Assembly: GCA_029448655.1 (NCBI GenBank)
Contig: JACCLO010000010.1
Location: 2,294,001-2,358,000 of the forward strand
Origin: Wolfiporia cocos
Lineage: Eukaryota; Basidiomycota; Agaricomycetes; Polyporales; Phaeolaceae
Direction of reading: 5' to 3'
DNA: 64,000 bases
Both the position numbers and the translations under genes were made by a program. The stretch's first letter is position 1. Each line of letters opens with the position of its first letter. Positions 41,041 through 53,118 of the stretch are shown here, in pieces. The notes beneath the pieces are model-generated. The model was not told where the DNA came from, did not search any database, and worked only from the letters and a program-made list of their open reading frames with translations.

Positions 41041-44000
41041 CTAGACCCGTATACTCTCGGGAGGCCCGAGGTAGCTTGGCTGAACCCCGCCAGTGTCTAC
41101 CGAAAAGATCAGTTGGTGGCCAGTCGAGACAAATATCGGGAACGCGCACCGATGACGATCTTCTGCACGATGACCGTCGGTTCGATCATCCAGATCTGCA
41201 GATAATGAGCGTCAATTCCATCTAAGATGAGTCGAGCAACTCACAGTGAGAGTGTGGGCTCCAGGTTCTGCAGTCAGATTGAACGGAACGGTGACGATGT
41301 TGTTTGCCGCCCAACCATCCATGCCGTCCCACTGTGATGGCAAGCTCCCAGGCGTCGCGTTTGGGATGTAATAGCTGACTTGTGGGATGTTAGAGTCAAC
41401 CTGCACGCCAACCGCGAGCGGTCGATCCGGGCCCAGAGAGTTTAACGACGGCGCCACGTATAGAGTGACGGTGACGTTGCCGGTGTCATTATAGGCGTTG
41501 AAGTTGTAGAAGTCATATTCACTATCATCGACATTAGCGTAAGGTTTAATAAACTAGGTCGAAACGAATGGCTTACATGCTTGGTCCAGTGCCAACGGTG
41601 AAATTGAGCTCATCTCCGCCTCGAGGCCAAGGGGTTACACCTGAGAGCGTACGTCCGTAGCCGGGTAGATTAGTCCAAGTGATACCCTCTACGGAGGTGT
41701 TCCGGGCGGCGTGCGCAGCTTCAATGGAGATGGTACCATCGCCTTCAACAAAGCCTAAATTCACGTCAGATCAGGACTGCGTACACGCGTCACCTATGAA
41801 ACTGTTGCACGATACCCGTGAATGAGCTCGGCACCTGAGTGTAATTAGCGACAAGCGTCGATGTGAACGACATGGACGGTTGGTTTGGAATGGTGGCATT
41901 GAAGGCGATCAGTGCAATCTCCGTCGCATCAAGCTGACTCCAGTCAACAGTAGCAAAAACCCGCTGCTCCGGCATGCTCGGCGATATGTAGCCTTCGGCG
42001 GGAGTAAGCGTCAGCCATGTCGCATTGCTCGTAGCGGTGAAGTTGAACGGGACCGGTCCACCAGCTCCTATATCGAAGTATCTGCTGCCCGACGGAAGGT
42101 ATGGGTCTATGTACAATGTCGGGTTTGGGCAGTCATAACCCGCAGCGCATTGGTACATATTGTCTCCCGGCCTGTATATAGCATTTGAGCGCAAAATCTC
42201 GCTGAGACAATACGACTGACCATGCCGCTGCAGTACCCTCCGGGGCAATGCGCATTGCTCCTGCGAGCGCTTGCTTCTGCGATTGCACCCTCGTAATCAT
42301 TGGCATGCTGAAAGGTATGGGCAATTAGCTTCATAGAGAAGTAGCAGCGTGATTGCGCACGTATTGGCTTGCGGCTCTTGCCAGTAGTAGTACATGACGT
42401 GTGTCTGACTCATCATATGAGCCCTGGACAATGTCGTTAGTATATGATCACAATAGTTCAGGCATCGTACGGGACTCACCATTTGCCTGATCAGTACAGG
42501 TCACATTAGCCACCCGCCATCAGTCGTTGAGTGAATACTTCTTACCGTCCAACTGATTGTCGTAATCGAGCTCAATTTCCCAGTCCTGCTCGAATAGCTG
42601 TTCTACCACTTGCGCGTAGTAGTTGGCGCTAAGGAACGCCTGCGACGCCCGCAAGTTGTTCATGCCTGCCGCAATCCACATGCTTGCCAACGTGTAGCTA
42701 GCCTGCACAGAGTGATAGACAAGCTCAAAGTATGCCGGGAGCATGCTCTCCGGAAGTGAGTCGCGAATGGCCGTCGCAGATGCATTCGTCGCCTCCCACA
42801 ACGCCAGCATATTCTCCGCTCTGATACAGTCATCATCAGATCGCGGTTATGGATCATAGGAACACTCACTCTCTGTAGTTGTAGAGACTATATGTCGTCG
42901 AGTTCAAGAACTCAGGCTTCCTGTTGGAGTTGAAGCGCGTCACATTGGCGATGATGTCTGCCACTATTTCCGCATCCTGAAGAGACAGAGCGAACTCGCG
43001 CTGCGCCCAGCTGACAACATAGCTATTGATATTGTTCATGTCCCACAAGGTCGTGTCCCATCCATATGTGAGGAAGAACTCCGTCTCCATCTCGTATGGC
43101 TTCAGGTCACCTACGTTGACGATCCAGATGCGAGTGGCATTGCGTGCGGCAGCCAGAGACATCTGATCGTAGGTCTAAACCGAGGTCCAGTCAAATTCCA
43201 TGCAATCATAGATGGAAGCGTAGCCACCTTGGTCAGTTGACTGCTCTGTTGAATCGTCAGTGATACTCATCAGACTGCAGACGAAATGTCTCTCTTACGG
43301 TAATCCACTTGTAATTTCTCGGGTCTCCAACCTGCGGCACGTTCAACGCTAGCGCACTAGACTATTTTATACTACTCACGTAATCGTACTGTTGGGTACG
43401 TCGTATCAGAGTCTATACATCGAGTCTAGAACTGCTACATACGTGGTAGTACACTCCTGCACCGCCAGTACGGTTACGCTCAGCAAGAGTGGGCAAGCGC
43501 TCGATATTCCCATAGCTGCAGAAACTGATCAGCGAGGCTTTATAATAGAAGGTTGTGTGCTAGTCGACTGACTTGTCATCGGTCCACAACAGGGCGATGT
43601 CGTCAGGCACAGTCATGCCATCCTCGTAATAGCCCAGGACCTCCTTGTCTATATGGACGCGCGATCAGTCACAGATGGTCTGAAGGTAGCCGTGCTACTC
43701 ACACAGGCACCACATCTGCGGGATGGTAGTAACATTGATGCCAGGGTAAGTGTTGCTTAGAATCGTCCGCTGGTTGGAGATAATCGTCTCCAGTAGTGGA
43801 ATATCTTGACCGCCAGCGAGCGGTTCTGACGGCGGAGATATGTGAGCAACTCGTACAGCTCGGTGGCTGCATTCTCACCATCGCCTAGGCAGAATCGGAT
43901 CAGTGTTTTTCTTCTTAACATAACACCAGTCGCTGCAACTCACCGTCACCTCGCATGCCTACTGTGAAGACATTCTCATATGGCTCGGCACGCTCAGCGC

Positions 44001-45190
44001 CAACTACCCAAAAGTCGTAGATGTTTTGTGCATTTGTGCTATAGTCCCAAGGGCCTACACCGAAGAGCGTCCATTCGACTGGAATGGAGCGCATCATAGG
44101 CTCTTCGTGACTTGTGCCCATCACAATGCCATACCAGTTGGCCAAAGGCTGATTTAGCACATCGTCCACGCCAAAAGCGCTGCAAATAGTTCAATGAGCA
44201 ACAATACTGCACCAATTCTCATCTACACACCTAGCCCACATAGCTTGTAGCACGCAGAGCAAATGCATAAGCAGGCTTATTACGTTGTAAGTGAAGCAAT
44301 GAGCGTACCTGGCCAGAGGTAGTTGCCCTTCATGCGCAAAATCAACTCGAACCTGAGGAAGTGAATATCGGCGCGTTACAGACTAAAGAATGTAATGCGT
44401 ACACTTTAGTGTAGAAGAAGTGATTGAACGGTGAGTTTGTCAGTGGAGCACCCGTTCCATTTGTAAACCGAACCATGGCCCAATTTTGTAGTGCCGGCTG
44501 CTCGTCGTTGAAGAAGAAACCACGGTACTGAACCGTCGGTGAGCCGTGTGCGCAACCAGTTGAGTCGACATAGAGCTCGGGATGTGTCTTTACGGGTACA
44601 TCAGCCCACCTGCACAACTGGTATTCAATGTTAATCGGTACGGATTTCATGTGGTCCACCTACCAGTACCACGGAGAAACACCAAACTGCTCTGAATGAT
44701 CGTACAACGCGTATATCGTTCCTCGCTTGTCGGCACCAATCATTACATACGCGCTGCTGATTCCGGGAAGTGGGTTCGTGACCTCCCTCGTCATGAACGC
44801 CTCCCAGTGCCCCTCTACAGATGAGACATCAAGCTTCGTGTTGTTCACGACCTCATCGATGAGGGACGACTGGCCGAGCGTCCCGACAATGATGGCACGA
44901 GTGCCAATCGATGACAGATTCGTTTCTGCGGTTGGTACTGAGACATTGTACAGCGAGGGCAAGACACCAGTGACGTTATGAATGTCGGTTGCGAAGTCAG
45001 ACGCAGCGCGTTGTACGCCGCCCCATTCATCCTCTGAGAGAAGAATGGGCGCAGCAGAGCCACCACTGACGATGGCAAACGACGACGAGGATGGTGCAAA
45101 GGCGACGCAGGTAGCCTGGCCGATAGCGTACACCCCGCTGGGCACGGCCAGCAGGCCGAGCAAAGCGAGACTCCTCCAGTGTCGCAGCAT
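41041..45190 (-). CDS. Glycoside hydrolase family 115, xylan alpha-glucuronidase
   Basis: Minus strand, 22 exons by my reading (21 introns, mostly 45-90 bp), roughly 1,000 residues. GH115 enzymes remove (4-O-methyl)glucuronic acid from glucuronoxylan. Start at 45190 gives a signal peptide (MLRHWRSLALLGLLAVPSGVYA), so the enzyme is secreted. Exon 1 runs to 44664. Conserved blocks in order: SEQFGVSPWYWWADVPV, VQYRGFFFNDEQPAL, FELILRMKGNYLWPAMW, YGIVMGTSHEEPMMR, PLAGGQDIPLLETIIS, PQMWCLYKEVLGYYE, IALLWTDDNYGNIERLP, YYHYDYVGDPRNYKWI, ATRIWIVNVGDLKPYEMETE, MYYYWQEPQANTMPMIT, GYDCPNPTLYIDPY, FVEGDGTISIEAAHAARN, and the C-terminal TGGVQPSYLGPPESIRV at the TAG 41041-41043. Apparent frame breaks near 42200 and 43815 are resolved by short introns, so the gene appears intact. 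An in-frame ATG at 45295 exists but would bury the signal peptide. Confidence 0.9.
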
Positions 45191-46092
45191 GGCTACGTGG
45201 CAGCGAGACTCAGAATGAGCAACGGACCGTATCGCCCATCCTACGCGACATGCTCTATAAGTACTCGGACGCACAACGTACGGTGCATGCAGCATTAGGT
45301 CGTTGCAGGTGATGGCCTTGTGACCCCCGGCAGATGTGGGCTGACTACACGCGGCGGTAGTTTGTCGGGGTCAGCCCGCGAACACACAGCATCTGTGTTA
45401 CCGGTCGCCTGGACATGCAGGGCTGGGCTCGATGGTCGACCAAATCCGAAGGGACGAACGGGAACGAACATGGTGGTGGAGACGGAGAAATCGCGCGCGA
45501 CGCGTCCAGCGGACCGGGGGTATCACCTGACTAAGTGACATCACGCGTCAATTCCTCACACTGTGGCGAAAGGGTCAGCAGTGTAGATTGTTACGCTGTT
45601 AAGAGGTTTAGGTTCGGCAGCGGAGCGTGAAGTCCAGGGTACATCTGAGCCAGAAGGCTAAGGTGTGTGGCAAGTGAAGCCAGCATGAGCTATATTCGCA
45701 TCAGAAGTGTAACGGCCCGCCATTACCACAAAGCTGCCGAGGGTTCACGAACGCCGCCCGCGGCAATACCGAGGCATTCTGCTGGCCGAAATGCAGCAAC
45801 ATGCCGAATGGTACCGGTGCTGAGAACACGTCTTGTGGCCAAGATGCTTCGCTGGTGTTCAAACAAATGAGTGAACTAAAATTCGTTAGGTGCACTTGTG
45901 AACAAGCGATACAACGATGCGACCGGTCGGGCAATAGCCTCGTCCATTGCTTTGGAAGACTTCCCAGCAATGGATGTCAGATATAGTACAAGGAATTGCA
46001 GTGCACAGAGCAATAGGTTGTGAGAGATCGAAGTCTAGCCCGGCAGTTCAGATAGCGGCTTCCTGATATAAAGCGAACTTTACAATTATTAG
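45191..46092. other. Intergenic, no gene recognised
   Basis: Contains the GH115 promoter side (45191-45540). No frame with motif or splice support. Confidence 0.4.
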
Positions 46093-46700
46093 TCACTTGA
46101 GCGGAGAAGCAGAAGGTAGCTCATGATCAATCAGACCCTCCATGCCTGACTCTGCTTCGGCTACTCCAGACGCGGTACCGTCCACGTCCGGCTGTGCCGA
46201 TGCGATGACCTCAAGCTCACGGTCTACCAGCCGTCTATTGTCCTCGTCGTATTCATCCTCGTCCAGAAATTCTCGTGCGGGAGGACCATCATCCTCGGAA
46301 AGGCGGATCCTGCCCTCCTTACGCGTCCAGGTGTTCAATCTAGCCATCGAAGTAACTTGAGCGGCGTGATTTAGTGAGGTAACGGCAGCAATGCTCACTG
46401 GTGAGCCACTACAGCCTTGAGCGTGGATGCGCGCCGCCATAGCAGGAATACCGCACATAGCGTACATAGCATGAAGAGAATGATGAACGGCAAGTTGCCT
46501 AACGGCTGAGGCTTGGGGGCCTGACGTGGCTCTGAACTTGACGATGTATCAGAGTAGTCTACTGACAATGAGGATAATCAACCACCTCCCACAGGTGCCA
46601 TATGTAGGAATCTGAAGACTGGGTAGTCCTTTGTACGCGGTCGCAGCAGTGGTGGTAGCAGCGCCACAACCACAAGCACAAGGCGAGGGATCAGCACCGT
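46093..46700 (-). CDS. Small membrane protein, start unresolved
   Basis: Minus strand. Secure part: LGNLPFIILFMLCTLCAVFL, a membrane segment followed by LWRRASTLKAVVAHQ; donor GTGAGC, acceptor GGCTAG; then LNTWTRKEGRIRLSEDDGPP and an acidic tail (FLDEDEYDEDNRR) ending SASPLK at 46093. Upstream, a hydrophobic stretch PRLVLVVVALLPPLLRP suggests a first membrane segment or signal. Joining it to DYSDTSSSSEP needs either a 74-base intron starting at GTACAAAG or an implausibly short one after MAPVGG. No ATG lies in frame upstream of the hydrophobic stretch; the first downstream ATG is at 46601. Function unknown. Confidence 0.5.
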
Positions 46701-47149
46701 TATGGCGACAGATTAGATTAGATCGTAGCTATGTCACGTGATAGGAGATCTAGGCGCGGCCACAAGATGCGCGTCTAACTTCCACTGTCAGCTTTATTCT
46801 TGACAATTGGCGGCGGGCAGCCGAACACACGGAGTTTCAGCTCCAGAAGGTCAATCTGAACTGTAATGCTAGCAATATGCTGAGAAGCTGATGTACGGCT
46901 CATGGCCAGACCGAACACTCGGATTTAGCAGTGAGACACTGAATCGCGAGAAGCGTCTATCACTTAACGCACGCATTCTATCTCCTCCTACACTTGAATT
47001 TGAAGACTTGTTCCTGAGATCTCAAGTTGTCTAATCTATCAAGCTCGACTCGCTCATAGCTCATAGTGGTAGAGTCACGAGATCTCCTCAAGGTATGTCT
47101 CGGCTGTCTTCCGGGGCGACTATCGTTGCTAAGCATACACTGTTAGGCC
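46701..47149. other. Divergent promoter region
   Basis: Lies between the minus-strand membrane protein and the plus-strand Cdc20-type gene. No motif assigned. Confidence 0.4.
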
Positions 47150-48768
47150 ATGGATAGTGATGCAAGTCTTCTGCCACAACTATGCGTTACACCTCCCAGG
47201 AAGCGTACATGGGCCCCAGGCTCAATCACCAATGCATTATCCACGAAAAGACGTCGGATATCTATGGCGTCGACTGTCGACCTAGACTTTGCCTCTGAGA
47301 TTGACTTCAATGGTCCAGGCCATACCTCCTCGGTATGTATACCTATGCCTATCTCTGCTCGATGACATATTGTCATTCCAGCAGGCCGACCGCTTCATCT
47401 CAGCACCCAGAGAGTCCGCTATCCCACTAAATGTCACGCCGCGCACCAACCGCATCGCCCGAAACTTCGGCCTCGCAGACGAGCGCATGCTCAAGTTCGC
47501 TGACAATGCGCGGCGCTCGGCGAGCGGAAACGATCTGACCTTGCAACGCACACACGTCCAGCCACTGTTTGCTGCGGCATCGAAAGCCTCATCACTGTCC
47601 GCATCCGCGCATCTTGGTGCACGGAAACAGTTCTTGCTTGCTCTGGACGGGCCAGGGATACCTTCGGATCCATTCGCGTTTCCGTTGTCGTGGTCGAAGC
47701 GCAACGCGATCGCAGTGGCGTGCGGGCGAGATGTCTACTACCAGGACCTCAACACGCGTGATATCACGCATCTGAGCACCCTCGCGAAGCGCAGTTACGG
47801 CCGCTTAACCAGCATTGAGTGGTCGCGCGACAGCCCAGGTCTGCTCGCAGTCGGCACGAGCCTCGGCTCCGTGCAGCTCCTAGACGCAGACTCAAAGAAG
47901 CTCATGCGGGAGTGGCGGTGCACAGATTGGGGTGTGGTCGGTGGCATGAACTGGAACGAAGACTTTCTCGCCGTGGGCGTGAGCGACGGGACTGTCGAGC
48001 TGTTCGATGCGCGCGAGTCGAAGGTGGTCGGCAAGCTTTCGATGCACAAGAACAAGGTGCACGGCGTGCAGTGGAGTCTCGACGGGAACTATCTCGCCAC
48101 GAGCGATCACGATGGCATTGTGCAAATATGGGATGCGCGCGCGAGCCGCATACTCTCCAACACGGATAGGAAGAGTGGCAAGATGCGGCACGGTACTGCG
48201 CCTGTCAAGGTACGTCTATCAGTCCACATCTACCCATCCCGAGATACTGAGGCCGATCTCATCTCCGTAGGCCTTGGCATGGTGCCCGTGGAAGTCGGAC
48301 CTCCTCGCGACAGGCTCGACATACCCAGACGGCAAGATCCGCGTCTGGAGCGTTAACTCCTCCCTTGCATCGCCGCCCGTGCACACCATCTCCGTCAACA
48401 CCTCGATCACGTCCGTGGTATGGTCGCCGCACTGCAAGGAGATCCTGAGCACGCACGGCACGTCGTGGCAGCAGCTCGCGCCGACAGCGGAGCCGCCCCC
48501 GGGCGTGACTGTGCTCCCAACCGGTGCAATCCCGGTGAAGACCACGTTCACGAACTCAGTCACTGTGCACGCATACCCGAGCCTCAAGCGCGTCGTAAGC
48601 ATCCCCGCGCACTCTGCTGCTGTTGGGCACAGTTGCTTGAGCCCCGATGGTACAATGGTGTTCACTGTGTGTCCCGCGGAGGAAGCGATGAAAATGTGGA
48701 AGGTGTGGGGCATGCCCCAGAATAGGGTGCGTCGCGAGAGTGCATTTGACAAGTGCACCATCCGGTAG
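47150..48768 (+). CDS. Cdc20/Cdh1 (Fizzy) family WD40 protein, APC/C activator
   Basis: Three exons, 47150-47332, 47382-48209 and 48271-48768; introns GTATGT...TTCCAG and GTACGT...CCGTAG; 502 residues. Members bind the anaphase-promoting complex and present substrates for ubiquitination. Seen: basic N-terminus (PPRKRTWAP), a C-box-like ADRFISAPRES at ~residue 63 (consensus DR[FY]IP; here Ser replaces Pro), a WD40 propeller from about residue 170 with SIEWSRDSPGLLAVGTSLG, HKNKVHGVQWSLDGNYLATS, SDHDGIVQIWDAR, LAWCPWKSDLLATG and KIRVWSV, and a C-terminal Ile-Arg tail (CTIR) that docks to APC/C. The family's usual LDAP...DDYYLNLLDWS is replaced by LDGPGIPSDPFAFPLSWS. A divergent paralogue, perhaps of Ama1/meiotic type; a short upstream exon before TGTTAG cannot be excluded. 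Confidence 0.8.
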
Positions 48769-50270
48769 CGGCACTGGCTTGACCGAAGTGCTGCGGTATT
48801 TTACTGCCGTCCCTGGGTTGTCGAGGGTCTCTGTCGAAGAAGCATATGCGTCTTTATATTGATCAATCTCTGACTGTATCGTTGGTCTATTGTGTCTCGC
48901 TATTTTGGTGTCATGTTTGTCAATCTCAATCGGACGTTGCCCACCATTAACATACAGATAGTACAGTTCTAATAAGCTACAATTGCCGTGCGTCCATTGC
49001 GCCGCGCGTCGTGCACTCCACCCGCGTAGCTTATATAAATTGCCCTGGCTTGTTTAGGCGTCTGCTTTTCTTGGCTGATCTGTTAGGTACGACACAAACC
49101 TCTCGCATAGCGCGTCCGTTGCGCATGAAAGTCCCTGGTGTGACCAGCAGGTCTGGACACTAGGTGGTATTTGAAACTATGCATGAGTACTCATCTTTGA
49201 GGTATGATGTGGGCATGATTTTATGACTTTGATATCGGCCTGGATGCTGGTGACTAGTAAAAAAGCTTGATATCAGAGCTTGCTGGCTTCAAAAGTCATA
49301 GATGAGCGAGCATTCGACATCGGAGACTGGAGAATGAGAAGTCTGTGAGACTACTGCACCATAACTTTACCAATTTCTTTGTGCAATTACTACAAGCTTA
49401 TTGCCACGCGTCAAGAACACCTCACGGCCGCGATCTCTCATGCTACGCGTTGGATTCGGGATATGGAGGAATCCCCACTGCTTGCCCGCTTTCGACGCAA
49501 ACTTTTCTTCCTGTTTGAAATCGAGCTCTGCAGCCTTCGCCAAGGAATGCGAAAAGCCGACATTCAAAGAAGAATCAACAGCGAGCATTTCGACTCGACA
49601 AAGTTAGTCCCATCAAGACCTGGCAAGTGGAAAGCGTGTATAAATCCTTGAGATATCGGATGATGAGTATGCGGAGTATACCTGATAAGAGCGATTCACA
49701 GGCCTTGGGTTTCACGACATGACCGGCACTACCGTATCAGTAGACGCAGGCGAATGAACGAGGATAAACATATAGGATCCACGATTGGATTCATTCAATG
49801 CGTCGATGGAACACAATGAGCAATGGCCTTTGCATGCTGCCATTTGAGGGAATACGATCTAGCCATGGCGGCGAAACCCTATCTATATCAATGTCTACGG
49901 AGCTTGATATTTTGAGCTGTGAGCACTCGTAGCAAACACTTCAGGAATATACTTAGGAAGCTCAATCGTGGTACGTATTTACGCGCAGAGATGCAACCCG
50001 GCCCCATTTGATTTCTGACCGGCCTAGGTGGCGTCAAACAGGCTGACTGAATGCCCGGGAACCAGACGTTCCGGAGGCTGACACAGAGACTGAAACAGAG
50101 GCTGACACGACAACACCGGTGGCTGGCCAGTCACCATCGGGCCACCTTGGTCCATAAAAGCCGTATGCTCTGCCCATCCCTTCTCTCACCTCGACGCCCA
50201 CCATCCTCTCGACTTGACTTTCTTCTTCTTCATTCATTCGTATGTGATCCCTATCTTGCCTGAGACATAG
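48769..50270. other. Intergenic, no gene recognised
   Basis: A possible promoter-like GCTTATATAAATTGCC at 49027-49042. At 50075-50115 imperfect 12-18 bp repeats of GAGGCTGACACA / GAGACTGAAACA. No supported coding frame. Confidence 0.4.
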
Positions 50271-50945
50271 CATTCACCAGCACTGTGTACTTCCAGCGCT
50301 CGCACATCAAGAGGGATTGGGCGCATCGTCCTCAGGTAAGTCGCGGTATGCATATGCGCACAGCTAACATACTGACCACCTCGCTCAATAGTCTGAGCAT
50401 CGCTCGTGAGCTGTACTGCCAGGCCAGCCACCGCATAGCGGGATAGACGCAGCTGCCTCCCGGGCCTCCGACGGGTGGGTATGGACAGCGTAGCCATATG
50501 GTATGTCCGGGGGTCGGGCCTTAGGGACCGTCCTTGTCGATGCCGTGGTCGTGTCTCCGTGTGGGGTGAGCGATCGCTCCTGCGGAGGCCGGCCATGCTG
50601 GCCAGTCATGTCCTCCGTGGCTGACTGTGTCGGGCCGTGTTGTGGTCGTGTCGTCGTGTTGGTGGACTAGTGCCCCCGCGATGACCGGCTGCGCACTTTG
50701 TCCCATAGCAAGACCAAGACATCAAGACCAAGACCAAGAGGACTCGTGATGTGGTATAAGTAAAGTAGAGTGAGACGGGGTGTGGGGGGCGGGGGGGAGG
50801 GGGGGTCCCGAGTTACGGGTTGGTCCGCATATTGCGGGCTGATCCTGGCGCAGGCCTTTTCGTGGCCCTCGGGATAAGTACTCGTATGCGCGTTCACGCG
50901 CGACGAGGAAACCAACGTGCGCCGAAGTTACTGTGGACAGAAGAG
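50271..50945 (-). repeat. Repeat A, full minus-strand copy
   Basis: From CATTCACCAGCACTGTGTAC (50271) to AACGTGCGCCGAAG (about 50930). Together with 63718-64000 it forms a subtype whose first part reads CCTCGTCGCGCGTGAAC, different from the copies in the peptide clusters. Confidence 0.75.
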
Positions 50946-51474
50946 GGGACGACACAGTGTTAGCATAACCGTTTGAGGCCATATGAGAGTGCAGGAATGG
51001 CGTGATGACCGGACTCCTGTAGACAACGAGAGATATTAGCGTTCACCTTCGAGACAGAGAATAAGACCAACCGCGAGTATCAGAAATGTGACGTTTGACG
51101 CGTACTGTCACGACATTTGTCACACGCTGTGCAGTGTGCAGTGACATGAGGGTCAGTAACCAAGTCTCCAACACCCGCAGGGCAGATCATCCACGTATCA
51201 GCCACGTGCGACTACCGTCAATTACCCTGCGGCGGCTTGGGTCAGAATTGGAGCGCGTCATTGTGGCGGATGCGAAGAAGTTAAAGAAATGCTACAACAT
51301 CCATTGCGGTATATGCGGTATACAATACTTGTCCCAGCTATGGGTAGCGAATACCAGGGGCCTGAAAGAATTTTGACTTCGACATCGATGTGACTAGATA
51401 GCAAGGGCAGAGCGCTGTGGGAGAACGTGAAGGGATACTAGAAGACGACGAGGAGATCTCGGGTACGATATGTA
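50946..51474. other. Intergenic 3' of Asf1
   Basis: A plus-strand frame at 51095-51376 has no recognisable features. Confidence 0.35.
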
Positions 51475-52259
51475 TTATGAGGAACCGTTCGTGCTGGGCG
51501 TCGCATCGTCCATATCAACGTCGAGATCGTTGGCCGATGGAACAGCGGCAGAGTTCACGGCGCCTGCTGAAACTGCGTGGCCAGACTGCGGTGGTGCGAT
51601 GTCCCTGTTGCAGCACAATATACTTTCGGTACACACAGCCAAGCGAGGAGCAGGACACGCACCACTTTATCTGGAACCGCGTTACCCTCGGCTTGGAGTT
51701 GATATCCCTCACGAGGCGATCAAACTGGATAGGCTCAGGTAGCGCCTCTTTCATCTCTTCATTGTCGTATTCCGTATTTTGATAGTATCCGACGCGGACA
51801 AACTCCTGGTCCTTGTACGAACCGGTGAGGATGAGCGCGGCGACGCCGAGGACGTCCTCGGGCGGAATCTTCGCGGGGTTCGGCGGGGATCCCTCAAAGT
51901 CAAACGCGTTGACTCCTGCGGGAACAGGTCCAACGAGACAGTCGTCAAGCTCCTGGTCGAGCTCTTCATTTCCGGGCGAGGAGACGTAGATAAGGCGCCA
52001 CTCGAGGTCTATACGAGACGAAGGATGCGGGTACAGGGAGATCGTGAGGATGGGCATCAGAATTTCGGCAGCACAAACAGACACATGGAAACAGTACCTT
52101 CTGGTAGGGGTGCTATGCATTCGAAAGTGACGCGGAAGTGGTATGGATCGAGGAAACGCGCTGGGTTGTTCAGGAACTCTACGTTCTGTACGTGGTGAGA
52201 ACGCGAGCGTTTGGCCACAGGGCTCTTGGGCAACTTACGCGGATTGTTACAATAGACAT
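51475..52259 (-). CDS. ASF1: Histone H3-H4 chaperone Asf1
   Basis: Minus strand, four exons: 52239-52259, 52098-52185, 51663-52008, 51475-51604; introns of 53, 89 and 58 bp; 194 residues. Asf1 hands H3-H4 dimers to CAF-1 and HIR during replication-coupled and independent nucleosome assembly, in the nucleus. The conserved immunoglobulin-like core is complete: MSIVTIRNVEFLNNPARFLD, FRVTFECIAPLPEDLEWRLI, GNEELDQELDDCLVGPVPAG, IPPEDVLGVAALILTGSYKD, EFVRVGYYQNTEYDNEEM, QFDRLVRDINSKPRVTRFQI then KWDIAPP. The tail is short and ends acidic/polar (NDLDVDMDDATPSTNGSS), as in fungi. Sequence and length are typical; no damage seen. Confidence 0.95.
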
Positions 52260-53118
52260 ACTTGTAGACAGAGGACTGGAGGTGCCTAAGGCAATGTTGG
52301 TTGGGAGATGGCGCGATGGCGAGTGGCAAGTGAGACGCGGTGAAGGTCGAGTTTTACAGCGTGACAGCCTACTTTGGTCGTTGACGCGTCTGTCACAGAC
52401 GCGCTACAGAAGTATCGCTGTGTGACGATACTGCTTACTGCTTATCAACGCACTTGACCAGCCTGAACAACCTCCCTTAGACGCATCTGGTCGGCAAACC
52501 TGACTCGTTCTGCTGAGACCATAGCAGCTGCTCAACCATAGCATACGGGCGTGTGGCAACAATCAAGCTAGCGAGCCGAACCCTAGTCTGGCATTGTCCT
52601 GATTTCGTATTGGAAACTGCTCGAATGCACGGCTCCCCCTGGCAGCGAAGGGCTCTACTGGCTGGCGGCTGTGGTTTGGCATTCTCGCCAGGGAAGGCTT
52701 GAAACATTTAAAGTGATATCCTAAACAGTTTGATACGAATCGCGATGAATTGCGGGTCGCAACTCGCCAAATGCCGAATGTCATTGGCTTCACTGGCACC
52801 AATAAATCCTTGCACTAAGCCCTCTCTTCTCTTGCTTTCTGTTACACCAGGCAGACTTGCGGGCTTTCATAATCTGTTTGTATGCTAACTATCAAGATGG
52901 TCTGCAATTGTGGCAATTTCTCGCTGCTGTGATGCATCGTCAAATGTACGAGACTCTCCTATCAAGCGTCCAAACCCCGTGTATTGGTCATCCAATATGC
53001 CACAATCATCGTGTGTATGTACACATTGCCGTAGCCCCTCGTTCGACTCTGAGCTGTTGTCCAGTACTGGTGTAACTTCACTTGGCCGATATGATCATCC
53101 ACAGGACGTTCGAATAGC
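52260..53118. repeat. Intergenic, part of CE16 tandem duplication
   Basis: 52915-53060 (TCTCGCTGCTGTGATGCATC and GTACACATTGCCGTAGCC) matches 55466-55600 downstream of the second esterase, so the duplicated block includes downstream DNA. No gene. Confidence 0.55.

Noticed and set aside
42107..42334. Apparent double frameshift in GH115 around 42130-42330
   Set aside because: Introns after ANT and inside Trp-Pro (AAAW/PGDN) give a continuous frame; the overlapping frames are shadows.
43699..43881. Apparent frameshift in the GH115 gene around 43815
   Set aside because: A 51-bp intron (GTGAGA...CGTCAG) joins GDGDE to PLAGGQDIPLLE in frame and restores the family pattern, so no mutation is needed.
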